Origin: Parietaria judaica | Lineage: Eukaryota; Streptophyta; Magnoliopsida; Rosales; Urticaceae | Assembly: GCA_954871525.1 (NCBI GenBank) | Contig: OX940865.1 | Span: 5,766,001-5,830,000 of the forward strand | Direction of reading: 5' to 3' | Length of the DNA stretch: 64,000 nucleotides | Shown: piece by piece, positions 54,541 to 64,000 of the stretch | How the letters are laid out: every line of letters begins with the position of its first letter | How positions within the stretch are numbered: the first letter of the stretch is position 1 | Notes under the pieces: model-generated | Told to the model about the DNA's origin: nothing | Database searches by the model: none | Seen by the model: only the letters and a program-made list of their open reading frames with translations | Made by a program: the position numbers and the translations under genes

Positions 54541-56074
54541 TGATAACTTTCTTGTAAAATATACGTAGTACTCAAAATTTGAATAATTCCATATATTTTA
54601 GGATGAAGGAGGAAAACTCTCATTTGTGACTCAAAGTTTTAAAAAAAATGCACATTTCTAATTATGTTAATTATAACCACCAACACATTAAAATATGGAC
54701 TAATATGCCCTTCCAATTAAGTCACGATTAATTAAAATTCATTTTTTAATTAAAATAAAAAATAAATATTTTCCTCAAATGTAGCAAACTAAATAAAATA
54801 AAAATTATCCTTCCTATTTTAAAGATTAAACAAATATTTTGAAATATTAATTAGTTTTGAAATATTGTTATCCCTATTAATAAGGATTATAACGATTTGT
54901 AATTTGAAAATCAAAATTCCCAAAATCAATTGTATAATTTCAGCCTAATTTTTGTGTACTAAACTATAAATATAGGTACGAAATTACAATAAAGCTTTAG
55001 TTATGAAAATGTAAATATAGTTACGAAATTTCAATAAAGTTGTAGCTATAAAACAATAAGTATACTTACGACAATTCATTAAGATAAACTTCATAACATT
55101 ATGCTTGTTTACTAGCGTCCGTAGGATTTTCAACCACAGTAGTACGTGCAGTAAACTGTAAATAGAGTTACGAAATTTTTAATATAGTTGTAGTTATAAA
55201 ACTGTATATATATTTACGACAATTCAATAACCTACTGAACCTCGGGACATTGTGCTTGTTTACGAGTGTTAGTAGAATTTTCAACCACAATAGTACGTGC
55301 AGTAAAATGTAAATATAATTACAAAATTTTCAATAAAGTTGTAGTTATAAACTGTAAATATATTTACGAAATTTTAAAAACTGTAAATAATTTTACAAAC
55401 AAACGACGGTGATCAAGACACTGTGAATAAAAGACAGTGAACCTCCGCGAGCGAACAATCGACGGTGACCGAGAAACGGCGAACAAACGACGGCGAACTT
55501 TCGCGAGCAAATCTCCACGAGCGAAGGAGCGAGATAATTGAAGAGGAGAAACAATCAGCGGGAGAGGACTCGAGGAGTGATGGATTAAATGACGGTCTTA
55601 CCCGGGCGACTACGTTCGCCGGAACAAGTTTCAAATTGTCCTGAGTGAGAAAGAGAGAGTGAGAGAAAGAGAGAGATAGTGGAAGGGAGAGTGAGAGGAG
55701 GGAGGAGAGAGGAGATAGGGAGAAATTATTTAGGATTTTAATTTATTTTGAGATTTGAATTAAATTCATAAGATTAGTCAATGTATTAATAATAAAGGAT
55801 ATAAGTTTTAAAATTTTATATTTAAAATTAATAATTATCATGGTTAATTTGGTAAAAAAAATCATTAATGGGCATAAATTAGTTTTTTTATTTATTTTTA
55901 AATTATAGACAAATCTCTTAAACGTTTTATGCTTTTTGGGCATTTGATTGAATTACTACACATTTTATTGAGAAAAAAATTAATCATATTTCTTACCACC
56001 TGTGATTTTGGAGGCTCTTGAGATATTATCTAAGATATTGGAACCCGTTTATATATTATATAAAATATATAATA
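54209..56074. other. AT-rich spacer with simple repeats
   Basis: (TA)n tracts at about 54494-54541. A tandem repeat of about 151 bp (two and a half copies) spans about 54975-55380, with CAACCACA and TAGTACGTGCAGTAAA phrases at 55131 and 55282. A GAGA-rich stretch lies at 55640-55720. No gene supported. Confidence 0.55.
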
Positions 56075-56079
56075 TTATA

Positions 56080-57076
56080 TGTTACGGGTATTTTTACCGG
56101 GTTGATTCTCATGAATTAATATTAGAAAAATTATGCTAATTAATTTTTCTTTTATTAATTACCCACTAACCCACTACTGCGCAGGGGCTGACGCCAGCAC
56201 GCGTGCGTCAGCACGCTGACGTCACCCTCCCCTGTCCCCTCCAATCACGCGCGCGTGAACTGACACTGTCGGTTTTTTGGCCGCGTGAGGGCGCGTCGCT
56301 GATAGGATTGGCGATCCGATGGTGGCAATGGGTCCAGAATGATCCGAGGACCCAAAAAACACTATAAATTTGCCTCGGGGACCCTCCGAAATAATTATTT
56401 ATATGCATTTCAACCTTTGAATTTGTATGTAAATAGGGGCTCGGTTTCAAAGGAACGGTAACTCACTTTCTCTCAACGGAGCTCGACCAAAACTCTCTCT
56501 GCACCCTCCAAACACCTCTCCTTCAATTATTACACTAATGTTGAGCGTCGGATGTGAATTCCCCCCCCCCCTGCCCCCCGGTTCTCTTTGAACGCGGGTG
56601 TTCTTTTTGCTCAGGTTCGAGTACGAGGAAGGTTATCCAGATCGGAAGCCTGGAAAAAGTTCTGACACGATTTAAGACCCTCCCTGCCAAGATTCTAGGT
56701 CTACGTGGTGCTCGTGCTATCCTTAAGTCTATTATCTCAGGCAGATATACCGACTTTACGGATAGACCGAGGACCCGGATCAGGATCAGTGATGCAGGTC
56801 GAGGACCTGATCTGTCAAGGCCCACCAAAAGGTTATTACTGTGATCCCCCCTACGTGGAGACCAGATCTTGGGGTGTCCCGAACCTGTTCCCTCGAGGCT
56901 ACAGGTAGCGGATAAAACACGGATTTCTGGTCCACGGTCAGTGGAGGGTCCGTTTGACTCGAAAGTGCAAAGGGTCAAAGCTCTCAGCCTACTCGAAGTC
57001 AACATACGACGTTGGGCCCGACCCAAACCAAGCTATTAGGCCGCTCCAGTGATTGATCCAATTTTTAGCATCAACA
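56080..57076. mobile_element. Solo LTR (997 bp)
   Basis: TGTTACGGGTATTTTT...TTAGCATCAACA is flanked by TTATA on both sides (56075-56079 and 57077-57081). A TATA-like ACTATAAATT lies at 56361-56370. It is much more GC-rich than its surroundings. No internal region or second LTR, so probably a solo LTR formed by recombination. The flanks are AT-rich, so the TTATA match is weaker evidence than usual. Confidence 0.75.
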
Positions 57077-57405
57077 TTATATATTAAAAATATACTTCCA
57101 TTTTAGGTTTACCAAAAGCAAAACTCTCTTGTTAAGTAATTAAGTTTTTTCCCCTTTCTTTTGTGATTTATGCTTCTAACTTATTACGAATTTGAAGACT
57201 GGAGTTACAGTTCTGTTTTGTTTACTGGTTTCTTTATGATTCTATTTTGTTTACAGATTTGAAGCACATTTCTACTTAATTAAATTTTGTATATTGTTAA
57301 GTTTATTTATTTATTTATTGTAAAACTAGATTGTGGAGCCGGATCCAGTTTAAAAACCGATTCTGGTTCTAGGTCCAAAGGTTTTTATTTTTTGAAGGAA
57401 ATTTT

Positions 57406-57479
57406 GTTGCAGTGGGGATCGAACCCACAACCTCCACTTTGAAAGTGGTGTGAAATTAACACTAGACTATCCTCGCAAC
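57406..57479 (-). tRNA. Degenerate tRNA-like sequence
   Basis: On the minus strand 74 bases resemble a tRNA. A perfect T arm GTGGGTTCGATCCCCAC includes a B box; TAGTCTAGTGTTA resembles an A box. A 4-bp anticodon stem CCAC/GTGG encloses loop TTTCAAA, and 5' GTTGCG pairs with 3' TGCAAC (one G-U). The D stem does not pair and there are extra bases after the acceptor stem. The loop would place UCA at the anticodon. Most likely a tRNA pseudogene or tRNA-derived SINE head. Confidence 0.45.
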
Positions 57480-57660
57480 CACATCTAGATCCAAAGTTTT
57501 AAATACCCAAAAAAACATGGGTACCCAATTTTCTGTTTATGTTACAAGATTGCACAATATTCTTATTTTTAGAATAACTCTCCCAGTCTTTGTCCAAATT
57601 TCAGAAATGACCTATAGTTGAAAAGGTAAGAAATAGTTATACATCTTTTTGTTTAGTTTG

Positions 57661-58128
57661 ACTTGAGAAAATGGCTCAAAAAAACACCATAACTGAACTT
57701 TTGAACACATTTTAAAAAAATTAATGTTTCTAAACTTTGTCCAATTTTAGACGATTTTACCCCTGACTTATTAACTCCTAAACTGTCCCTAATTATCCAA
57801 AATTGTCCTCCAAATCTAAATTACTGTCCCCAAATTCTGAAGAAATTGTCTTAAGATGGGACAATTTAAAAAATGTCCTTAAATTACCAAAAAAAGTCCC
57901 CTAAATTTACCAAAAATTGTCCATAAATTACCAAAAATTGTCCCCTAAATTTAAATTATTGTCCCCAAGGATCATAAGAAACTGTCCCAAGAATGTTAAT
58001 TGTACAACCTCCCCAATGTTAATCAGGGGTAAAATCGTCTGAAATTGGGCAAAAGTTTAGTAACATTGATTTTTTAAAATGTGTTCAAAAGTTCAATTAT
58101 GGTGTTTTTTTGAGCCATTTTCTCAAGT
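57661..58128. mobile_element. Foldback MITE (468 bp)
   Basis: Ends ACTTGAGAAAATGGCTC and GAGCCATTTTCTCAAGT are perfect inverted repeats. The arms extend about 110-130 bp each (ACGATTTTACCCCTGA versus TCAGGGGTAAAATCGT). The middle has repeated AAATTGTCCCCTAAATTT-like units. No clear target duplication. Confidence 0.75.
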
Positions 58129-58421
58129 TTCCCAAAGTGACATTACAAAATTTTACTCCAAAAAGCTAGGAATGTTTCGCAACTATACTGTTAAATGCAA
58201 TTTAAGGACCTGTCGTTGTCATTGAACTTAAATACTTTTGACTTTTGAGTACTTTTTAATTTTTTATGCTATTATATGATAATATTAAGAACTTTTGCCG
58301 CAAAGTTTTTAAAATTTTGTATAATGTAGATAATTAAAAATTCACCCGAAAAAAGGATTCTTTCGCTACTATATTTTTAAATACAATTTAAGTAGCCGTC
58401 ATCAACTTAAATACTTTCGAG

Positions 58422-60028
58422 CAAGGTTCGCATTTTCGACGATTATCGTCGATTATCGCCGATTATCGGTCTTACCGATGTTTACCGGTAAGTTGCCGCT
58501 TATAACAATTATTGTTTTATAAGCTTTTCGACGATAATCGACCTTATCGATAAAACCTTCTCCAATCGATTATCGGAAATTGTAGTGTAAAAATGAAGGT
58601 CTTTTCGGTTGATCTTGTGCTTTTCGGTGATAATCGTTTGTGTGGCAAAAGTTTGCAAAGTTTTCTTTTAAGCATTTTTCACCGAATTTCTCCAAAGTTT
58701 TTTGAACCTTTGGGTATATTTAAGAGTTATAATCATAGATATATATATGTTTCATGCAAATATTATTTGATATTTAATGATTTTCATGATTTTGAGATGG
58801 TTTGCATAAGTTACAAAAACAAAGAGTTAGTTGTTCATGATTTATGTTTAGATATGGATAAAGATTGACACTTTTATGATTTTGAGTTGTTTTTTTTTTT
58901 TTTTTTTCATTTTTATGAATATATATTGATGAAAACTTGTTTCCATGACTTTATTTGTAATTATTTTGTTGGATTTAGATTAAATATATCAAGATTACAA
59001 TATTTTTTTAGGTTTTTTTTTTATGTAAAAAGTATGAAATTCATATTTTTTTAAGTTTTATAGTTATTTAATCAATTATTTTATGTATATAGTTGAATAA
59101 TAAATTATTGAAATACTGGTCCTGCACTTCGGTCAATTTTTAGGCAGATTTGAGGTATAATTTGGAATAATTATGGGAAAAGTATTCAAAGTTTACTTTT
59201 TGTGATTTGTGAAGTAATCTATTCATTTTTTGAGGTTTTTTTGTTTATTAAATATTTTTTGAAATATTAATCTGATTTTTTGTTGTATTTTATTTGCAGA
59301 TTTTACGATAATTCAGTTTTCCTTATAACTGCGGCAAAAGTATTACAAGTTTATCTTTCGTATTTTGTGAGGTAATCTACTCATTTTATTTGGGTGTTTT
59401 CCTTTATTAAATATTTTTTAAATATTAATGTGATTTTTTTTCAGTAGTTTATTTGCAGATTGGAAGATATTTCGGTTTTCGTCATAATTGCGGCGAAAGT
59501 ATTTGAAGTTTATCTTTCATGATTTTTTAGGTAATGTACTCAATTTTTAGGTGTTTTAATTTATTAAATATTTTTTGAAATATTAATATGATTTTTTGGG
59601 GTAATTTATTTGCAGATTTGACGATAGTTAGGTTTTTATCATAATTGCGGCAAAAGTCCTCAAGTTTATCTGCTCGTGATTTCTTGGTAATCTACTATAT
59701 TAGACTATGTATTTGATAGTTGAGACTTGTTAGACTATGTTATTAGTGTTTTAGATTTGAGCTTTTTGATGGAATTATATGTGTGTGTGTATGACTTTAT
59801 GTATCTACATATGTTTTGAATTTAAGGTATGATATTATAAAAATATTTTATAAGATTTCCGTCGAAAAGTATTGAAAAATATCGATAATCCGTCGATAAT
59901 CATCGAAAAGTATCGGTAATCGGTAAGCTACATTATTATAGATTTTTCGTTGGTTAATCGGTAAACTATCGATTAATCCGTCGAAAACGATAATTGATTT
60001 ATCGATAAATTCGGTAAGTTAAACCTTG
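58422..60028. mobile_element. hAT-type non-autonomous element, CAAGGTT family (1.6 kb)
   Basis: Perfect 8-bp duplication CTTTCGAG at 58414-58421 and 60029-60036. Ends CAAGGTTCGC and, inverted, CAAGGTTTAAC. Both ends are full of GATTATCG/CGATAATC subterminal words. A 91-codon ORF (58593-58868) shows no transposase motif. The middle (59160-59690) holds three or four related units around ATTGCGGC-AAAGT and TTTGCAGATT. Same family as 22917-23440. Confidence 0.88.
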
Positions 60029-60245
60029 CTTTCGAGTACTTCTTATACTGTTATATGATAATATAAAAAGGAATCTTTTGCTGATATTATTGTTAAATAC
60101 AACTTTAGTACCCGTCAGCGAACTTAAACAGTTTTGCCGCTTTATCCCCGTAGAACAAACAAACTATATTATTTAGTAACAACCCTCAAGGCTTAAACCC
60201 TATAACTCGTAGTTTTGTTCTTTTTATCAAACTGAAAGCTCTTCA

Positions 60246-62140
60246 ATGGAGGAAAATCCCCAGACCTTTCTCTACGAAACCCTAAGCCCTCTTTCCCTCG
60301 CCGGCGACGGCGACGTCACCGATCCCTACGCCGTCATCCGCAACGAGATTTCTCTCACGGCCGTCTCTCGTGGCGGCGGCGCGTCGCCGTCCACGGAGGC
60401 GGTGGATTTCTTCTCGCTCGACGTCGCCGATCCGGTTGCGGCGGATTCAAAGCGAGTGGAGCCGAGGACGCCGGCGCGTGAAGCCGAGCTGCGGCTGGAG
60501 AGCAGCTGGTTCCGCGGGAACAGCAAGTTCAGGGGCGTCATGCTTCAGCTTCACAAAGGTTAGGGCTCTCGATTCGAGTGTTGAATCAATGTTTCTGCAT
60601 GATTTTCTCATTGGATTGTCAATTCTGGTTTCGGTTTTTTTTGGCAGAGATTGTTGATTTTTGCGAGTTTCTGTCTCCGACTCTGGAAGAGCGAGAGTCG
60701 CGCAATAATGCTATTGAAAGTGTCGTTGATATCATCAAGTATATTTGGCCCAACTGTAAGGTAGAATTGGTCGTTTCTTCTGAGTGTTTCGGTTCGAAAT
60801 CACGCTTGTTGATGCTTGAATTTCTACTCTCTGTATTGTAGGTAGAAATCTTTGGTTCGTTCAAGACAGGGCTTTATCTTCCAAGTAGCGATATCGATGT
60901 AAGTCTATATGTAATGCTACTTAAGTCGGTTTGATACAGCCCGTGAACGTGGACCGCTATGACGGAACGGAACACAATCTCTGTTAATGAGAATGAACCA
61001 GTTTTGACGGAGCGGAAAACGCTAGACACACCCTAATCTTTCCTCCCTTGAGAAAGAGTAGTGTGGTTTGGTTGAATGAGAATCTCTGTGAATGAGAAAG
61101 AACCAGTTTCGACGGAAAGGAAAACGTTCAACTCACCTCTCTCACATACCCTAATCTGTTGAGAGGGAATAGTGTAATTTGGTTGAAAGACAATCTCTGT
61201 GAATGACAAAGAATCATTTATGACGGAACGGAAAAAGTTCAACACACCTCTCTCACGCACCCTAACCTTTCCTCACTTGAGAGAGATTAGTGTAATTTGG
61301 TTGAAAGATAATCTCTGTGAATGAGAAAGAACCATTTACGACGGAACGGAAAACGTTTAACCCACCTCTCACACACCCTAATCTCTCCTCACTTGAGAGA
61401 GATTTAGTGTAAGTTGGTTGAAAGATAGTCTCTGTGAATGAAGAAGAACTAGTTATGATGGAACGGAAAACGTTCGCCAACCTCTCTCAAGCACCCTAAT
61501 CTTGCCTCACCTAAGAGAGATTAGTGTAATTTGGTAGAAAAGTTTATATATGTAGGCAGTGTTTATAAAAACATATGAGGCTTACACCTCGAGACGGCCT
61601 ATCGGCGCCTTGGAGGCGCGCCCCGAATCACCGAGAATGAGGCGTACACCTAAAAAATTTGGAGGTGTTTGAGGCGCAAGCCTCAAGGCGCGCTGCACCG
61701 CGAGGTGCCGAGGCATGCGTCGTAAACAACAGGGTCGAAATTGAGGGTAGTGGGCTGAGTTAGGGCTAAATAGGCCAATGAGAAAAAACTTAGAAAAAAA
61801 AAAAAAACTAAAAAGATCCAATAAAACAGGAAAAAAAAAAAGCCCCAACAGTTTGAGGGAGGCTTACGCCTCAATTCATCTCGAGGTTTACACCTCAGGA
61901 GGGAAAACGCCTCGCTGCCTGATTGCTTATTTTTAAACCTTGTATGTAGGTCATCATTTACAGCAGGGCTTATTTTGAAACGGGCTATCTTGAAACTTAG
62001 TGGCTTGCGTAAGATTTAAAAAATCGCTGGAGACGTATGCCTAAGCAGAGGCGCGAATTGACAGGGCCGGGTTGATGTGTATGCCTAAAAATAATTGAGG
62101 CACTTGAGGCTTAATAAATTGCTTAAATAAAACCGAACTG

Positions 62141-62187
<47 letters not shown>

Positions 62188-64000
62188 TAAAGTAGATGTA
62201 ATGTAAAAATGCCCATGCCTGAGGGTTTGGCACAGTGTATGCCTAAAAATGCCCATGTCTCAGTATTTGATTAAGTCTTATGTTATCACAATTATTTTTG
62301 TTACACAGATATCTCTTGGTTTTGTTCAACTACACAGATATTTCCTAAATCATATAATTTTGATGTTGAAGTATTGATTGTTTGACTGATTGCCATGGAT
62401 GATAGGTTGTGATTCTGGGATCGGGTATCCCCAAACCACAACAGGGCTTGCACGCTCTATCTCGGGCATTGTCACAGAGGGGCCTCGCTAAAAAGATTCA
62501 GGTGAATGTCTTTTTTTTCTTCTTCTTCTCTTGCAATTGAATATTTTAGGACTTTAAGAAATTTTCTTACTCGTGCCCATGATTCAACAGGTCATTGCGA
62601 AGGCTCGAGTGCCAATTATTAAATTCATAGAGAAAAGGAGTGGTTTTTCGTTTGACATTAGGTTTCCTATCTCTCTCCTGCAAATATCAATGCTATACGA
62701 TTGACATGTTAATTTTTATTTTATCTATGTGAAAGGTAATTCATACTTTGCCTTTGCTTTTACAGTTTTGACTTACAGAACGGTCCAATGGCTGCTGATT
62801 ATATTCAGGTTTGTTTCATCATCTCTCGCTACTTTCATATAAAATGTTTATGTTTTTATTTAAGATACAGAGGAAATATTTAAGAGATGACCTTAAATTG
62901 AGAAGAATATAAATATGACTAAAGGACGATGCTAATCTTCGCTCGGTCTCGCAATTTCCTTTTTCATTTTTTTTTTCACATTGGTTATCGTTTTTCAATC
63001 GTTCTCTGGTTTATGCGTGCGTGTGTATATATATAATATAAATTTAATATCTGACGAGTCCTGAGCTACGGATCTTTTAGGAAGCGATCTCGAGATTGCC
63101 TCCTCTACGGCCTTTGTGTTTAATTTTGAAAGTCTTTCTACAACAAAGGGAACTAAATGAGGTATTTCTTATTGGTTTATTTGCAGTAATACCACTTTGC
63201 ATAAACTCATAATATAGTCGTTTAATCTTATTGATTCCAATCAATTATTAAGGTCTACACCGGGGGATTAGGTTCGTATGCCCTCCTCACCATGGTTATG
63301 GCAATGTTGCAGGCAAGTGACATTAATTCCTTTATAACTTCTATTATTTGTTCCTCAAAACGTTATTTTCTCGTTGTTTTACGTATCTTATAAGCAGTTT
63401 TATTTTCATTGGATTTCAAGAGTTTACTGCTTCTCATATTCTACTCTTATGTACAGAGCCGAAGGAGATCAGAAGAACATAACTTGGGAATGCTTTTGGT
63501 GTGTTCTTCTGAAGCTTTTTTCTTTTCTTTTCTTTTCTTTGGCTATTTTTCATTGTTCGTAGCTAAGTTGATTTAGTCCTCAGTAGGAGTAAAAATAAAA
63601 CCTACAAAAGAACAAATTTGAATAATATAAATTGTGACACCGATTATATTCAGTCTAAAATAGACACCGCATTCTGTGAACGATATGCCGGTAACCTAAG
63701 ACCAAAAATCAATTATATAATTAAGGTATTTAAATAAGTGGTGATTAGGGTTTCTAACATTGATCCAGCCTCGAAAGATTACCATTTCGGATTATTTTGC
63801 TGAATTGGAATAAAAGTTTTAGTTTGATCATCCAATTGGTAATTTACCAATTGGCTTATTGGTGTGTCATTTGTATTTTTGGTATTATTCTGAGCTTTAG
63901 GTCCTAACAAATCGCCTTTGCATTACAGGTGCAATTCTTTAACATTTATGGACGGAAATTGATCACTGCAGATGTCGGTGTGTCGTGTAACGGAAGAGGC
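60246..64000 (+). CDS. TRF4/5 (PAPD5/7)-type non-canonical poly(A) polymerase, 5' part
   Basis: Ten exons before the right edge: 60246-60558, 60648-60760, 60842-60898, 62406-62501, 62591-62661, 62766-62808, 63081-63161, 63253-63312, 63457-63498, 63929-64000. The phases join cleanly. The leader (MEENPQTFLYETLSPLSLAG) is followed by EIVDFCEFLSPT and the nucleotidyltransferase core GSFKTGLYLPSSDID|VVILGSG with both metal-binding Asp residues. Then come VIAKARVPIIKF, the third Asp in SFDLQNG, LRPLCLILKVFLQQRELNE, VYTGGLGSYALL, EEHNLGMLL and FNIYGRKLITADVGVSC. These enzymes add short tails to nuclear RNAs for exosome decay (TRAMP-like). The intron after 63312 begins GCAAGT, a GC-AG intron. Gene runs off the window. 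Confidence 0.93.
60955..61545. repeat. About 120-bp tandem repeat in intron 3 of the polymerase gene
   Basis: About five imperfect copies containing AATCTCTGTGAATGAGAAAG, GACGGAACGGAAAACG, CACCTCTC and GAGAGATTAGTGTAATTTGG. They fill the 5' third of intron 3. Confidence 0.85.
61557..61942. mobile_element. hAT-type MITE in intron 3 (386 bp)
   Basis: Perfect 8-bp duplication TATGTAGG at 61549-61556 and 61943-61950. Ends CAGTGTTTATAAAAAC and, inverted, CAAGGTTTAAAAATAAGC. The interior has GAGGCG and GCCTC words in opposite orientations. It lies directly after the tandem repeat. Confidence 0.82.
62143..62185. repeat. (TA)n microsatellite
   Basis: About 40 bases of TA repeats in intron 3 of the polymerase gene. 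Confidence 0.95.

Noticed and set aside
58593..58868. 91-codon ORF in the 1.6-kb hAT-like element as a gene
   Set aside because: No transposase motif, AT-rich composition and no supporting context.

Overview
This is nuclear DNA of a flowering plant, most likely a eudicot. The host genes have spliceosomal introns with GT-AG (and one GC-AG) borders. They include a plant-type PFU/UBC24-class E2 enzyme, a nuclear gene for plastid initiation factor IF-1 with a transit-peptide-like leader, plant DUF2921 membrane proteins and RING-H2 proteins. The AT-rich spaces between genes are packed with plant-type transposable elements. No database search was possible; family names rest on motif recognition.

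Layout. 251-1428: last two exons of a PFU/UBC24-type E2 gene that enters from the left. 1962-5240: small DNA transposons, including a hAT-like element and a 1.05-kb foldback inserted in a minisatellite. 6671-21944: three tandem intronless DUF2921-type genes on the + strand. The first (6671-9001) is intact. The second (10295-12820) has one in-frame stop and the third (19548-21944) has two. A 324-bp TRIM (9692-10015) lies upstream of copy 2. A 5.2-kb non-autonomous LTR element (14187-19390) lies between copies 2 and 3 and ends 157 bp before the start of copy 3. 22325-23440: two hAT-type non-autonomous elements with 8-bp target duplications.

23900-34300: a decayed Mutator-like region. It holds a ULP1-like protease pseudogene (24208-25748), an F-box-associated-domain fragment (26351-26863, minus), a 625-bp tandem array (28501-30410) and a mudrA-like transposase pseudogene (minus, 31055-33718) with a perfect (TTC)52 tract. 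A short motif, TACCGCTA, recurs on both strands through the region. 35331-39044: a young composite LTR element with three LTRs. Its first ORF is gag-protease joined directly to the integrase C-terminus.

39311-45477: gene-dense stretch with plastid IF-1, a small acidic protein and two tandem RING-H2 membrane proteins (minus). A block from the spacer upstream of the first RING gene is repeated at 46085-48200; there it has received two insertions, one of them a hAT-like element whose empty site survives in the other copy. 50460-54208: 5'-truncated Tat-type Ty3/gypsy element with an antisense ORF. 56080-57076: solo LTR with TTATA target duplication. 57406-60028: tRNA-like sequence, foldback MITE and a 1.6-kb hAT-like element. 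60246-64000: first ten exons of a TRF4/5 (PAPD5/7)-type non-canonical poly(A) polymerase that runs off the right edge.

The host genes do not form a pathway; the biology of the window is mainly transposon biology. The strongest structural results come from matching target-site duplications and equal-length LTR pairs read directly from the sequence.
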